Assembly (NCBI GenBank): GCA_030445775.1
Contig: JASUTC010000015.1
Coordinates: 1 to 32,559 of the forward strand
From: Thermotogaceae bacterium
GTDB taxonomy: Bacteria; Thermotogota; Thermotogae; MWEM01
Length of the DNA stretch: 32,559 nt
Reading direction: 5' to 3'
The translations under genes and the position numbers were made by a program. The notes beneath the pieces were generated by a model. It was not told the DNA's origin. It saw only the letters and a list, made by a program, of their open reading frames with translations, and did no database searches. Shown piece after piece: positions 1 through 8,963 of the stretch. Positions within the stretch are counted from its first letter, which is position 1. Every line of letters begins with the position of its first letter.

Positions 1-1729
1 TATTTCTTGATTTGGAAATCTCTTTTCCCAAAAAGACTTCTTCTTCCTCGCTTTCCCACATGACAGGTCCCATATTCTCACTCATACCCAGTTTACAAAT
101 CATGGTTCTTGCCAATTTTGAGGCTCTTTCAATGTCATTTGCCGCACCAGTTGTGATTTCGTTAAAGAAGAACTCTTCAGCTGCTCTTCCACCCAAAAGA
201 CCAGTTATTCGATTAGCCAGTTCTGTTTTGCTGTTCAAGTATTTGTCCTTTTCTGGGAGCTGAAGGGTATAACCAAGCGCCGCATGACCCCTTGGAATAA
301 TCGATACACGATGTACCGGTTCGTTGGTTTTTAAAACCGTGGGAATAATGGCATGGCCCAGTTCATGAAAAGCGATGATCTTTTTCTCTTCGGGAGAGAG
401 AACTCTACTCTTTCTTTCAGGACCTGCAATGACCCTGTCAATCGCTTCTTCCATGTCATCCATGGTTATTTGCTCTCTGTTGTTTCTCAATGCAAGCAGA
501 GATGATTCGTTAATCAGATTTTCAAGATCTGCTCCAACGAATCCAGGCGTTCTTTTGGCGATAATTTCCAGCTTCGCGTCGGGGGCGAGCGGTCTGTCTT
601 TTGCGTAAATTTCCAATATCTCTTCCCGCCCTTTCACATCAGGTGGATCAACCATTACCTTTCTGTCAAAACGTCCCGGTCTTAACAAGGCTTTATCCAA
701 AATATCCGGTCTATTGGTTGCGGCCATAACAATAACACCCTCATTGACCTCAAATCCGTCCATCTCTACCAGGATTTGGTTCAACGTCTGCTCTCTCTCA
801 TCATGTCCACCGCCAAGACCTGCTCCTCTATGCCTTCCAACCGCATCTATTTCGTCTATAAATATTACCGAAGGGCTTGCAGCTTTTGCTTGTGTAAAAA
901 GGTCTCTAACCCTGGAAGCACCCACTCCAACAAAGAGCTCAACAAACTCAGAACCGCTCATATGAAAGAACGGGACACCTGCTTCTCCAGCAACGGCTCT
1001 TGATAATAGTGTTTTACCAGTCCCTGGAGGGCCAACAAGAAGCACCCCTTTTGGCATTCTGGCCTTTACCTTTTTAAACTTGGAGGGGTTTTTTAGGAAC
1101 ATGACCAATTCCTCAAGATCCTCTATGGCCTCATCCACCCCGGCAACATCCTTAAAGGTAACTTTCTTTTTATCCTGTGACAATTTCTTTGCAGGACTTT
1201 TTGTAAACGTAAAAGCCTGATTACCTCTACCTGAAACGGAGCGCATCATGGAAAAGAATATGAAAACAAACAGGATCAATGGGACAATATTCAAGAGAAT
1301 TGCCCACCAGATATCACCGGAATTCTGTTTACCCTTTATCTTCGCTCCACTTTGAATCAATTCCTCCATAATGGCTGAATCTCTTAATACCCATGGTGCG
1401 TATACTTCATAAACAGTGTCTTGAAAAGAACCACCACTTTTAAACGTAATGAGGCCACTATCATCTATCACTATCTCTTGAACCTTTCCATCCTTAACCA
1501 TGGAGTAGAAAGTTGTAAAGTCAACGACTTGTGTTGAATTTGTCATGGGTCCTTGATATGCCATGGCAATCAATATGATGATAACCACCATACCAAACAA
1601 CAGTAACAAGTTATTATTAGGTCTTCTTGGTGGCTTGTTGTTCATAGAAAATCTCGGTTCCCTCTTCTGATCATTGTTGTCGTTATTGTTATTTGTGGAG
1701 AATTTTTGGATTAAATCACTTTTCTTCAT
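1..1729 (-). CDS. ftsH: ATP-dependent zinc metalloprotease FtsH (3' end outside window)
   Basis: Membrane-bound AAA+ protease that extracts and degrades membrane and short-lived cytosolic proteins. I translated it by hand because it has no stop in the window and is missing from the ORF track. About 576 codons are present. Two membrane segments (about residues 43-62 and 145-165) bracket an extracytoplasmic domain. The AAA module follows, with Walker A GPPGTGKT (about 232), Walker B FIDEID and the SRH stretch ending RPGRFDR. The zinc site reads HELGH at about 455, where most FtsH proteins have HEAGH, and the later [11 protein letters not shown] segment supplies the third ligand. The frame is open to base 1, ending in EVFLGKE, so roughly the last 100 residues are missing. 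The ATG start lies 22 bases after the tilS stop, so the two are probably co-transcribed. Identification is secure. Confidence 0.97.
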   Translation of the reverse strand, partial: MKKSDLIQKFSTNNNNDNNDQKREPRFSMNNKPPRRPNNNLLLLFGMVVIIILIAMAYQGPMTNSTQVVDFTTFYSMVKDGKVQEIVIDDSGLITFKSGGSFQDTVYEVYAPWVLRDSAIMEELIQSGAKIKGKQNSGDIWWAILLNIVPLILFVFIFFSMMRSVSGRGNQAFTFTKSPAKKLSQDKKKVTFKDVAGVDEAIEDLEELVMFLKNPSKFKKVKARMPKGVLLVGPPGTGKTLLSRAVAGEAGVPFFHMSGSEFVELFVGVGASRVRDLFTQAKAASPSVIFIDEIDAVGRHRGAGLGGGHDEREQTLNQILVEMDGFEVNEGVIVMAATNRPDILDKALLRPGRFDRKVMVDPPDVKGREEILEIYAKDRPLAPDAKLEIIAKRTPGFVGADLENLINESSLLALRNNREQITMDDMEEAIDRVIAGPERKSRVLSPEEKKIIAFHELGHAIIPTVLKTNEPVHRVSIIPRGHAALGYTLQLPEKDKYLNSKTELANRITGLLGGRAAEEFFFNEITTGAANDIERASKLARTMICKLGMSENMGPVMWESEEEEVFLGKEISKSRN

Positions 1730-1751
1730 CTCTATCAATACTTTGCGGAAA

Positions 1752-3242
1752 CTACCGCTCCCTCCCTTCTAAATCATTGTTATTGGAATCAAGATAAACA
1801 ACCTTTAAATACCTCACGGTTGAAGAGGTTATTTTATAATCTTCAGAGATTCTTAACCCCATACACCAAATTATATCATGTTTTCCATTTTCCATTATCA
1901 ACTGTTTTCTTTTTGCGTATTTTTTTATCCGCGCATCCGTCATTAACCTGGAAACTCTTTTAAAATTCTTCATTCCAAGGGGTTTGATTCGGTCTCCTTC
2001 ATTCCAGAACCTCAATATTAATGGAAATTCTATTTTTTCATAATCCAAGTAAGTGTCTTTATTGCCAAGAATTTGTTTGAAAGCAACATCATTTTCAAAG
2101 GACAGTAGTTGAAAACGAAGACTTTTACCTTGAACGAAAAAATCAATATCAAGGGTTATGACGTTTTTTTTCTCTAATTCTTTTTTAAAATCCTCCCCCA
2201 ATAAAATTTTTTGTTTTTTTGATTTTTGTAAATACGCCTTATTTTTGTCGAAACCGACCATATCGTTGCTGCGTAAGAATCTTATGGCATGTGAAATTGT
2301 TATTTCAAAATCTCCTTTTTCCAAGAGCTTTAAACAAATGTCATCGACTTTTTTCTTTGTCAACCCTTTGGGAGAACTATGCCATTTTTGGTACATCCTG
2401 ATCAAAAGTTCTCGAAGATAAGAAAGTGACTTGTGACGCAGATGTTTTTGATTGATTTCACATGAATTGGGTGAAAATTTTGCCTTTTGAAGGTCTTGGT
2501 CTATCAATTCACTAAGGGCTCTATCCGCATTTTTAAGGTTCTCAAGATCTCTTACGAGAACTTCCTTCACTTCTCGGCCAAATTCCTTGGTAAAATAAGG
2601 GATTAAGTGATGTCTGATCTTATTTCGCTGGAATCGGGTATCATCATTAGTTTGATCTTTAAAGTAAAACAAATCTTTCTCTTCGGAGTATACCATGATT
2701 TCTTCTTTGGAATAAACCAGCAGCGGTCGTAAATAAAAACCATCTACCGAGTTCAGGGTATTGATGCCATTTAAACCGGTTCCACGGATTAATCTCAAAA
2801 AAAAGGTTTCCAATAGATCATCTTGCTGATGAGCGGTGATGACCCATTGTGCATTGTAATCGTTCTTAATCTTTTTCAGCTTTTTCTGACGTTCCTCCCT
2901 CGCCAATTCCTCTAAACTGGTTTTTGCACCCAAGTTGCGTTTCATTTCTTTTATATCAACTGTTTCGGCATAAAAGGGTATCTTCCGTTCTTCACAGTAT
3001 TTTTTTAACCATTGTTGTTCCTCCGATGATTCTTTTCTGATTCGGTGATCGATATTTGCAACACAAAATTGAATGGGATATTTTTCGCTAAACGTTTTAA
3101 AAAGATCCAGCAAAACCATAGAGTCTGAGCCACCTGAAATGGCTAAAACAAATTTATCTTCTTTGTTGGTATTCTCTTTGATAAAAGAAAAAAGGTTCTT
3201 CAAGAACCTTTCTTCGATTGTGTTATTGTTCTTTTTTCCCAT
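1752..3242 (-). CDS. tilS: tRNA(Ile)-lysidine synthase TilS
   Basis: Converts C34 of the CAU-anticodon tRNA(Ile) to lysidine with ATP and lysine, so that the tRNA reads AUA codons; essential in most bacteria. The N-terminal PP-loop ATPase motif SGGSDS lies at residues 36-41, preceded by FVLAI. The middle carries the [17 protein letters not shown] block typical of TilS, and the C-terminal domain includes GDRIKPLGM. Length is 496 aa, in the full-length (C-terminal-domain-containing) class. The ORF track starts 51 bases upstream, inside a tRNA gene. I prefer the ATG at 3242 (MGKKNNN) because GTGGAG sits six bases before it and the tRNA ends at 3255. It is followed by ftsH after 22 bases. Confidence 0.95.
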   Translation of the reverse strand: MGKKNNNTIEERFLKNLFSFIKENTNKEDKFVLAISGGSDSMVLLDLFKTFSEKYPIQFCVANIDHRIRKESSEEQQWLKKYCEERKIPFYAETVDIKEMKRNLGAKTSLEELAREERQKKLKKIKNDYNAQWVITAHQQDDLLETFFLRLIRGTGLNGINTLNSVDGFYLRPLLVYSKEEIMVYSEEKDLFYFKDQTNDDTRFQRNKIRHHLIPYFTKEFGREVKEVLVRDLENLKNADRALSELIDQDLQKAKFSPNSCEINQKHLRHKSLSYLRELLIRMYQKWHSSPKGLTKKKVDDICLKLLEKGDFEITISHAIRFLRSNDMVGFDKNKAYLQKSKKQKILLGEDFKKELEKKNVITLDIDFFVQGKSLRFQLLSFENDVAFKQILGNKDTYLDYEKIEFPLILRFWNEGDRIKPLGMKNFKRVSRLMTDARIKKYAKRKQLIMENGKHDIIWCMGLRISEDYKITSSTVRYLKVVYLDSNNNDLEGRER

Positions 3243-3254
3243 CTGATTCTCCAC

Positions 3255-3330
3255 TGGAGCCAGTGATAGGATTTGAACCCACGACCTGCTCATTACGAAT
3301 GAGCCGCTCTACCGGCTGAGCTACACTGGC
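3255..3330 (-). tRNA. tRNA-Thr (anticodon CGT)
   Basis: A complete 76-nt cloverleaf on the minus strand. The acceptor stem GCCAGTG pairs perfectly with CACTGGC. The D stem is GCTC/GAGC, and the anticodon stem GCTCA/TGAGC closes the loop TTCGTAA, giving anticodon CGT, which reads ACG (Thr). The T arm GTGGG-TTCAAAT-CCTAT has two G-T pairs. The discriminator base is T, usual for tRNA-Thr, and CCA is encoded. tilS starts only 12 bases downstream on the same strand, so the tRNA probably forms the 5' part of the tilS-ftsH transcript. Confidence 0.96.
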
Positions 3331-3347
3331 CCTTGAATTACAGATGT

Positions 3348-3376
3348 ATTTTACCAGAAAAGAGGCACCTTTGCAA
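3348..3376 (-). promoter_or_regulatory. Sigma-A promoter of tRNA-Thr/tilS/ftsH
   Basis: On the minus strand TTGCAA (3371-3376) and TAAAAT (3348-3353) are separated by exactly 17 bases, with a TGg extended -10 just before TAAAAT. The tRNA begins about 17 bases downstream. Nothing else between the repeat array and the tRNA looks like a promoter. Confidence 0.75.
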
Positions 3377-3386
3377 GTGGAGTGGA

Positions 3387-3581
3387 GTAAAAAACACTCC
3401 TTGAAGTTTTTGTAAAACTAAAACTTCACCTGTTTCGCCGGATGTAAAAATCACTCCTTGAAGTTTTTGTAAAACTAAAACTTCACCTGTTTCCCTGTTT
3501 CGCCGGATGTAAAAATCACTCCTTGAAGTTTTTATAAAACAAAAACTTCTCCTGTTTCTCTGGGTGTAAAAAACACTCCCC
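3387..3581. repeat. Tandem array of hairpin-forming 57/65-bp repeats
   Basis: Three full copies (3387-3443, 3444-3508, 3509-3565) and a 16-base start of a fourth (3566-3581). Each unit begins GTAAAAAnCACTCC, contains the inverted repeat GAAGTTTT-9 nt-AAAACTTC (the third copy differs slightly), then CnCCTGTTTC and, in copies 1 and 2, GCCGGAT. Copy 2 is 8 bases longer because CCTGTTTC is locally duplicated. There are no variable spacers, so this is not a CRISPR. The array fills most of the 360-base divergent region between the tRNA-Thr promoter and the nrdD promoter. Its function is not known to me; it could be a dispersed intergenic repeat, a transcription attenuator or insulator, or a structured RNA. 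Confidence 0.85.
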
Positions 3582-3604
3582 AACCACATGACAAAGGATT
3601 GAAA

Positions 3605-3651
3605 CAACAATCTGTTGTGGTATCATTGACAAAGAACACAACATATTGTAT
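3605..3651 (+). promoter_or_regulatory. Two NrdR-like boxes upstream of nrdD
   Basis: Compared with the published NrdR-box consensus as I remember it (acaCwAtATaTwGtgt), box 2 (3636-3651) matches 14 of 16 positions and 9 of 10 core positions. Box 1 (3605-3620) matches 11 of 16 and 8 of 10 core. Their centres are 31 bp apart with a 15-bp gap, the three-turn spacing typical of NrdR site pairs. Box 2 overlaps the promoter spacer and -10; box 1 lies just upstream of the -35. Binding would block RNA polymerase, so NrdR repression at high (d)ATP is the likely control. The nrdR gene itself is not in the window. Confidence 0.75.
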
Positions 3652-3654
3652 AAT
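3626..3654 (+). promoter_or_regulatory. Consensus sigma-A promoter of the nrdD operon
   Basis: TTGACA (3626-3631), a 17-base spacer and TATAAT (3649-3654) form a perfect consensus promoter. The nrdD start is 36 bases beyond the -10. Such a strong promoter makes sense only with tight repression, which the overlapping NrdR-like boxes would provide. Confidence 0.88.
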
Positions 3655-3690
3655 AGTGCACATACATAAAATAAAACAGGGGGTTTTTAT

Positions 3691-5865
3691 ATGAAGAATC
3701 AATCTATACTGGGGATCAAAAAACGTGATGGAAAGATTGTGGATTTCGAAATCGATAAAATCCAAAAAGCCATCCAAAAGGCTTTTGATGCAACAGAATC
3801 GGCTTATAACCAAGATATCCTACAATTGTTGTCTTTGAGAGCCGTTTCCAAGTCCCAATCACAAATCAAAGATCACGTCATTGATATTGAAATACTACAA
3901 GATAACGTGGAAGAAGTCCTTGAGGAATCTGGGTTTACAGAAGTTGCAAAGGCTTACATCATTTACAGAAAGCAGCATCAAAATCTCCGAGAATTATCCA
4001 AAGACATGCTCAATTTTTCTTCAACGGTCAACGATTATTTAGAGAAAGCTGATTGGAGAGTAAAAGAAAACAGTACCGTTTCTTACTCCATAGGTGGTCT
4101 GATTCTTCACAACAGTGGAACAGTCATTGCAAATTATTGGCTCAATGAATTGTATGACGAAGAAATCGGAAAGGCACACAAAAACGGAGATATGCATATT
4201 CATGATTTATCCATGCTCTCAGGATATTGCGCAGGATGGAGCCTCAGACAATTGATCGAAAAAGGATTGGGAGGCGTAACCGGAAAAATCACAAGTGCAC
4301 CGGCAAAGCATTTGTCAACGCTTTCAAACCAAATGGTTAATTTTTTGGGCGTCCTGCAAAACGAATGGGCCGGTGCTCAAGCTTTTAGCTCTTTCGACAC
4401 TTACTTGGCTCCATTTGTAAAAACGGATAATTTATCTTACAAAGAAACAAAACAGGCTATACAATCCTTTGTATTCGGCGTTAACACGCCAAGTAGATGG
4501 GGAACCCAATCGCCATTTTCAAACGTAACCTTGGATTGGGTGGTTCCTGAAGATTTACAGAATTTACCCGCAATCGTCGGAGGCAAACCGCAGGAATTTA
4601 CATACGGTGACTGTCAGACAGAGATGAACATGATTAACCGAGCCTTTATTGAGGTAATGCTTGAGGGAGACTATGCGGGAAGGGGTTTCCAGTATCCTAT
4701 TCCGACTTACAATATTACAAAAGACTTTGACTGGGAAAATGAAAACGTCCCACTTCTTTTTGAAATGACGTCAAAGTACGGAACCCCCTATTTTCAAAAC
4801 TTTATCAATTCAGACTTGAACCCATCCGATGTTAGAAGTATGTGTTGCCGACTTCAACTGGACAAAAGAGAGTTACGCAGAAGGGGGGGTGGCCTCTTCG
4901 GTTCAGATGAATTCACCGGATCCATTGGCGTGGTAACGCTGAATCTTCCCAGAATGGCCTATCTTAGTGAAAATGAAGATGCCTTTTTTCAAAAGCTTGA
5001 GAAACAAATGGAAATAGCCAAAAGAAGTTTGGAAATTAAAAGAAGAGTCATAGAGAAACTCAATGATTTTGGGCTTTACCCATATACCAAGCATTATCTT
5101 AAAGACTTTAACAACCACTTTTCAACCATTGGTTTGGTGGGCATGAACGAAGCCTGTTTGAATGCAAAATGGTTGAATAAAACAATCGATAACAAAGATG
5201 CCCTGGCCTTTTCCAAAAAGGTACTGGATACCATGCGAGAAAGGTTGGCTGATTTCCAAGAAGAGACGGGGAACCTTTACAATCTGGAAGCCACACCGGC
5301 TGAATCAACTGCTTATCGATTGGCCAAACATGATAAAAAACGATTCCCGGATATCATCACGGCAGGAGTTGACACCCCTTATTATACCAACTCTTCACAT
5401 TTACCGGTGAATTTTACGGAAGACATGTTTGAAGCATTGGATATTCAAGAAACACTTCAAACCAAATACACTGGCGGAACGGTGTTTCATGCTTTTCTTG
5501 GCGAACGCGTTCAAGATTGGGAAACTTCAAAAGATTTAGTTCAAAAGATAGCCGAAAATTACAGAATACCCTATTTCACCCTTTCACCCACTTATTCCAT
5601 TTGTCCTGACCATGGTTATATTTCCGGAGAGGTTTATACATGCCCCATCTGTTCCAAATCCACGGAAACCTACTCCAGAATAACAGGTTATTACAGACCG
5701 GTTCAACATTGGAATAATGGTAAACAACAAGAGTTCAAGCAACGCAAAACTTATTCCCTTGAAGAAGGTGTGAAGGATGAAATTCGCAGGAATCGAGAAA
5801 CTGAGCCTAACAGATTATCCGAAGAAAGTAGCGGCAACGGTATTTACATCCGGGTGCAACTTTAA
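3691..5865 (+). CDS. nrdD: Anaerobic (class III) ribonucleoside-triphosphate reductase NrdD
   Basis: Oxygen-sensitive glycyl-radical enzyme making dNTPs from NTPs. An N-terminal ATP-cone (about residues 1-95) provides allosteric control. The core has YCAGWSL and SRWGTQSPFSN blocks and the MCCRL active-site cysteine region. Near the C terminus CPDHGY and CPIC probably bind zinc, and RITGYYRP holds the glycyl-radical Gly (about 666). GGGGG seven bases before the ATG is the ribosome site. The reading frame runs 58 residues past the radical Gly, against about 31 in E. coli, and overlaps nrdG by 89 bases out of frame. The last 25-30 residues look unlike NrdD, so the tail may reflect a frameshift (natural or in the assembly). 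NrdG downstream makes the radical. Confidence 0.96.
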   Translation: MKNQSILGIKKRDGKIVDFEIDKIQKAIQKAFDATESAYNQDILQLLSLRAVSKSQSQIKDHVIDIEILQDNVEEVLEESGFTEVAKAYIIYRKQHQNLRELSKDMLNFSSTVNDYLEKADWRVKENSTVSYSIGGLILHNSGTVIANYWLNELYDEEIGKAHKNGDMHIHDLSMLSGYCAGWSLRQLIEKGLGGVTGKITSAPAKHLSTLSNQMVNFLGVLQNEWAGAQAFSSFDTYLAPFVKTDNLSYKETKQAIQSFVFGVNTPSRWGTQSPFSNVTLDWVVPEDLQNLPAIVGGKPQEFTYGDCQTEMNMINRAFIEVMLEGDYAGRGFQYPIPTYNITKDFDWENENVPLLFEMTSKYGTPYFQNFINSDLNPSDVRSMCCRLQLDKRELRRRGGGLFGSDEFTGSIGVVTLNLPRMAYLSENEDAFFQKLEKQMEIAKRSLEIKRRVIEKLNDFGLYPYTKHYLKDFNNHFSTIGLVGMNEACLNAKWLNKTIDNKDALAFSKKVLDTMRERLADFQEETGNLYNLEATPAESTAYRLAKHDKKRFPDIITAGVDTPYYTNSSHLPVNFTEDMFEALDIQETLQTKYTGGTVFHAFLGERVQDWETSKDLVQKIAENYRIPYFTLSPTYSICPDHGYISGEVYTCPICSKSTETYSRITGYYRPVQHWNNGKQQEFKQRKTYSLEEGVKDEIRRNRETEPNRLSEESSGNGIYIRVQL

Positions 5866-6442
5866 TTGCAAGTACTGCCATAATAAATCACTCATCAAAA
5901 AACAAGCAGGAACCATTGATGAATCGGAAGTATTTGAGTTTTTTCAAAAAAGAAAGATCATGTTGGACGCCCTCGTTATTACCGGGGGCGAACCAACTCT
6001 ATATGGTGAGGAATTAATTTCGTTCTGTCAGTTGTTTAAAGAAAAGTTCCCGCAAAAACTCTTAAAAATAGATACAAACGGATCAAAGCCTGAAATGACA
6101 GAAAAACTTGCAGAAGTTGCGGATTTTTGCGCCATGGATTTTAAATCTTATGATTACAGTACCTTTTCAACAATCGACTTATCCACTATTCAACAAGCTT
6201 TTCAGAAAATCAAAAGATTTTCTGATTTTGAGATTCGTATAACCCTCTTTCCGGAGTACATCAATTTTGATTCTTTAAAAAAGATGCTGAATATGGTAAA
6301 ATTTAATGGTATCAAAAAAATCACTTTACAACAATACCGACCTTTGGAAAAAAGCGAGAAAATATACACAAAAGAAGAAATAGTAGGGTGGATAAACCAG
6401 CTTCAAGATATTGAATTAAGTGTTTTGTACAGAGGTTTTTGA
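5777..6442 (+). CDS. nrdG: Anaerobic ribonucleotide reductase activating protein NrdG
   Basis: Radical SAM enzyme that uses a [4Fe-4S] cluster and S-adenosylmethionine to generate the glycyl radical on NrdD. The cluster motif CNFNCKYC (C27, C31, C34; CxxxCxxC) follows an N terminus (FAGIEKLSLTDYP) typical of the NrdG-like pyruvate-formate-lyase-activase group. TGGEPTL is the SAM-binding glycine-rich segment. Length 221 aa is normal for this branch. The ATG is preceded by GAAGG(TGTG)AAGG and lies inside the 3' end of nrdD in another frame, so translation is probably coupled. It shares the nrdD promoter and its NrdR-like control. Confidence 0.94.
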   Translation: MKFAGIEKLSLTDYPKKVAATVFTSGCNFNCKYCHNKSLIKKQAGTIDESEVFEFFQKRKIMLDALVITGGEPTLYGEELISFCQLFKEKFPQKLLKIDTNGSKPEMTEKLAEVADFCAMDFKSYDYSTFSTIDLSTIQQAFQKIKRFSDFEIRITLFPEYINFDSLKKMLNMVKFNGIKKITLQQYRPLEKSEKIYTKEEIVGWINQLQDIELSVLYRGF

Positions 6443-6461
6443 TAGAAAGGATTGATTTTTT

Positions 6462-8942
6462 TTGAGTAACCGCAAGAAGGCCGCAGAACTTTTAATGAAA
6501 TCAAGAAAGTCCTTTTATCAGTCCGAATCAATAGAACAATCACTGGAATATGCAAATTCTGCGTTAGCTAATTTAAAAAAAGAAGAAATTACACCCTATT
6601 TTGTTGAGTGGGTAGCTTTTCTCTACGGTGCAAATCAAAAAAGAACACCCGAATCATTAAGAGAAATGATCCCCAATGATATACGGTTTTTACATTTAAA
6701 AATGCAGTTTTTAATCCAAGACCAGAAATTTTTTGAAGCTCATAAACTCTTCAACACACTCACTCATCATTCTGAATTGTTTAAAACCAAAAAGGAACTG
6801 CTGTATTACGAATTACTTTCCCTGTTTTTTCACGCGGAAATATTATTTTTTATGAAAGAAATGGACAAGGCCTTTGATATTATATCAAGTCGTTTAAAAA
6901 AGATAAACGAAGGGTCACTTGGTGAGAAGACAAAATTAATAGTCGCCAGAGCCTATGTGATATTGGGGGAATACTATCAAAAAAGGGGGATGACAACCCT
7001 TGCCGAGGCAATGATGCGAAAGGCATTTTTGATGATAGAAAATTCCAGGTTATTTTTCGTCACCGGGGAGCTGTACATTAGAATCGCTGAGTTCTACGTT
7101 ATAAATTTTCCCCACGCAAAAGGATTGAACCTCTTAGAACGCCTGTCACAAATCAGCGATTACTTTCCTCATAAAAAAATGTTGTTAAAAATAGAAACAC
7201 AATGGCTTTTTTATTATGTTTATGCGGGCAACACCGAAGATTTTTGGAATAGGCTTGAAGAGATTAAAAACACTGCAAAATTAACAAATGACAACAACGC
7301 GTTAGCCAATGCCTATTACCTGGAAGCGATGTTTCACCTATACAACAAAGATTTGCCCTTGACAGAATTACATGTCAAAAAGGCGATAGAACTAAATCCC
7401 AATGAAAACATCATGGGAAAATGTCAAAGGCTTTATGTTGTTGCCCCCTTTATGCTTGAAACGCATGCGGAAGGCGATCGGCGCTTAAAAGAATTGTCAT
7501 GGGACTACCGTGTATACGGGTTTAATAAATTCGTAGACTTTCATACCATAACGGATAAAGAGGAATTGGAAACGCTTTTTATTGATTTCTTCAGACAGGA
7601 TCTTGTGTGGAAAGAAGAAATACTCTTGAGTTTTTATAAAAAATTCACCCGATTATTTCCTGAGTTGTTTCAAAACACCGTCAAAAGAACCATCTTAGAC
7701 TATAAATCATCCGGTTTAAAGATCTCTCTGGCATTGTTAAATGAAGCTTTGGGAAAGTCATATTTGTTTCTTGAAAACTATGAAGAAGCACGCATTTATC
7801 TGAGTAAAGCTCAGATGATTTATAAAAAAACGGGATATCTGAAAGCGGCAAAAGACATTTCAAATATCATACCGGCAAACGAAATAAACCTTTTAGAACT
7901 CAGAAATCGTTTAGGGGAGTCTATTTATGAAACGGGCAATAAACAGAAAATTTCTGATTTTGAAAGATACAAGCGACTTACCGATGAACATCTAATTCGC
8001 ATGAACGTGATGAATGAAATCCTTGAGTTTGCAAGAAATATCGATATCACCGATAACTCTGTAGAAACTCTAAAGCAGGTATTGTACTGGATCAGCAGTT
8101 TATCCAAAGCAAAAAGTAGCTTCATAATCTTGGCCGATAACGAAAGAATCATGAATCACTTTGAAATTAACTATAATGAAGCTATTACTGACAAGACTCT
8201 TAAAACGATACTGGAAACACCTAATACTATTGAAATGTCCCCATTGAAAATCAAACGTTCTTACATAATTGATGATACAAAACGAGTCATTCTTTGCCTG
8301 TTTGGTGATGGAGAAGTGAATTACAAAGAAGATAATCAATTTATTACCATCTTCCTGAATCAAATCGAACCCATTATCACACTCTTTGTAAAAAACACAC
8401 TGTATCTACAAAACAGCATGTATGACAGTCTAACGGGTCTATACAGCAGATGGTATTATGAGGAACGATTCAAGGAAGAATTCGAAAAGGCCATTCGATA
8501 CAAAATGCCCATTTCTTACATCATCGGTGATATTGATTCCTTCAAAGAAGTGAACGACAACTATGGTCATCAAACGGGAGATGAAGTGTTAAAAGAAATT
8601 TCCAAGATCTTTTTGGCAATCACCAGAAAATTTGATATTGTTGCCAGATACGGTGGAGAAGAATTTTCCATCATATTACCTAACAGCAATGTAGAAGGAG
8701 CACAAAAAGTAGCTGAAAAGATAAGAACCACGATTGAACAAATGAATATTTTCCCTTTCAACACCACTATGAGTTTTGGCATTGATTCCATGGAAAAGGA
8801 TGAATATGTTGACTACAAAGAGCTGGAAAGAAGAGGAGACATCGCCCTTTATATCGCAAAAAAAATGGGTAAAAACAGGGTTGAGCTTTACGATGATCAC
8901 AATAACGAATTACATATGAATATTGAACAGATGTTTCACTAA
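6462..8942 (+). CDS. Diguanylate cyclase with TPR-like and GAF-like N-terminal regions
   Basis: Probable soluble sensor that makes cyclic di-GMP. The C-terminal GGDEF domain (about 650-815) starts DSLTGLYSRWYYEERF, has DIDSFKEVNDNYGH and the intact active site GGEEF (about 729). An inhibitory I-site RKFD lies five residues before it, so product inhibition is expected. About 500 N-terminal residues are helical repeats with TPR character (for example EALGKSYLFLENYEEARIYLSKA), and residues about 510-640 look like a degenerate GAF domain. No signal peptide or membrane span is seen. The start is TTG at 6462, with AGAAAGG 11 bases upstream; an ATG eleven codons in (MKSRKSF) is an alternative. It begins 19 bases after nrdG, hence probably the same transcript. 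Notably AT-rich (one sampled 60-base line is about 23% GC). The input signal is unknown. Confidence 0.9.
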   Translation: MSNRKKAAELLMKSRKSFYQSESIEQSLEYANSALANLKKEEITPYFVEWVAFLYGANQKRTPESLREMIPNDIRFLHLKMQFLIQDQKFFEAHKLFNTLTHHSELFKTKKELLYYELLSLFFHAEILFFMKEMDKAFDIISSRLKKINEGSLGEKTKLIVARAYVILGEYYQKRGMTTLAEAMMRKAFLMIENSRLFFVTGELYIRIAEFYVINFPHAKGLNLLERLSQISDYFPHKKMLLKIETQWLFYYVYAGNTEDFWNRLEEIKNTAKLTNDNNALANAYYLEAMFHLYNKDLPLTELHVKKAIELNPNENIMGKCQRLYVVAPFMLETHAEGDRRLKELSWDYRVYGFNKFVDFHTITDKEELETLFIDFFRQDLVWKEEILLSFYKKFTRLFPELFQNTVKRTILDYKSSGLKISLALLNEALGKSYLFLENYEEARIYLSKAQMIYKKTGYLKAAKDISNIIPANEINLLELRNRLGESIYETGNKQKISDFERYKRLTDEHLIRMNVMNEILEFARNIDITDNSVETLKQVLYWISSLSKAKSSFIILADNERIMNHFEINYNEAITDKTLKTILETPNTIEMSPLKIKRSYIIDDTKRVILCLFGDGEVNYKEDNQFITIFLNQIEPIITLFVKNTLYLQNSMYDSLTGLYSRWYYEERFKEEFEKAIRYKMPISYIIGDIDSFKEVNDNYGHQTGDEVLKEISKIFLAITRKFDIVARYGGEEFSIILPNSNVEGAQKVAEKIRTTIEQMNIFPFNTTMSFGIDSMEKDEYVDYKELERRGDIALYIAKKMGKNRVELYDDHNNELHMNIEQMFH

Positions 8943-8963
8943 GAAAACGCTTTTAAGAACTGA

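Noticed and set aside
3243-3293. Upstream extension of tilS in the ORF track (MSRSWVQILSLAPVENQ)
   Set aside because: It reads through the 3' half of the tRNA-Thr gene; the internal ATG at 3242 has its own ribosome site.
3387-3581. CRISPR array
   Set aside because: Units are directly contiguous with no unique spacers, unit length varies through an internal duplication, and no cas genes are near.
3338-3610. 90-aa minus-strand ORF with repeated ETGEVLVLQKLQG peptides
   Set aside because: The peptide repeat is just the translated hairpin array; it has no family resemblance, and it overlaps the tRNA promoter.
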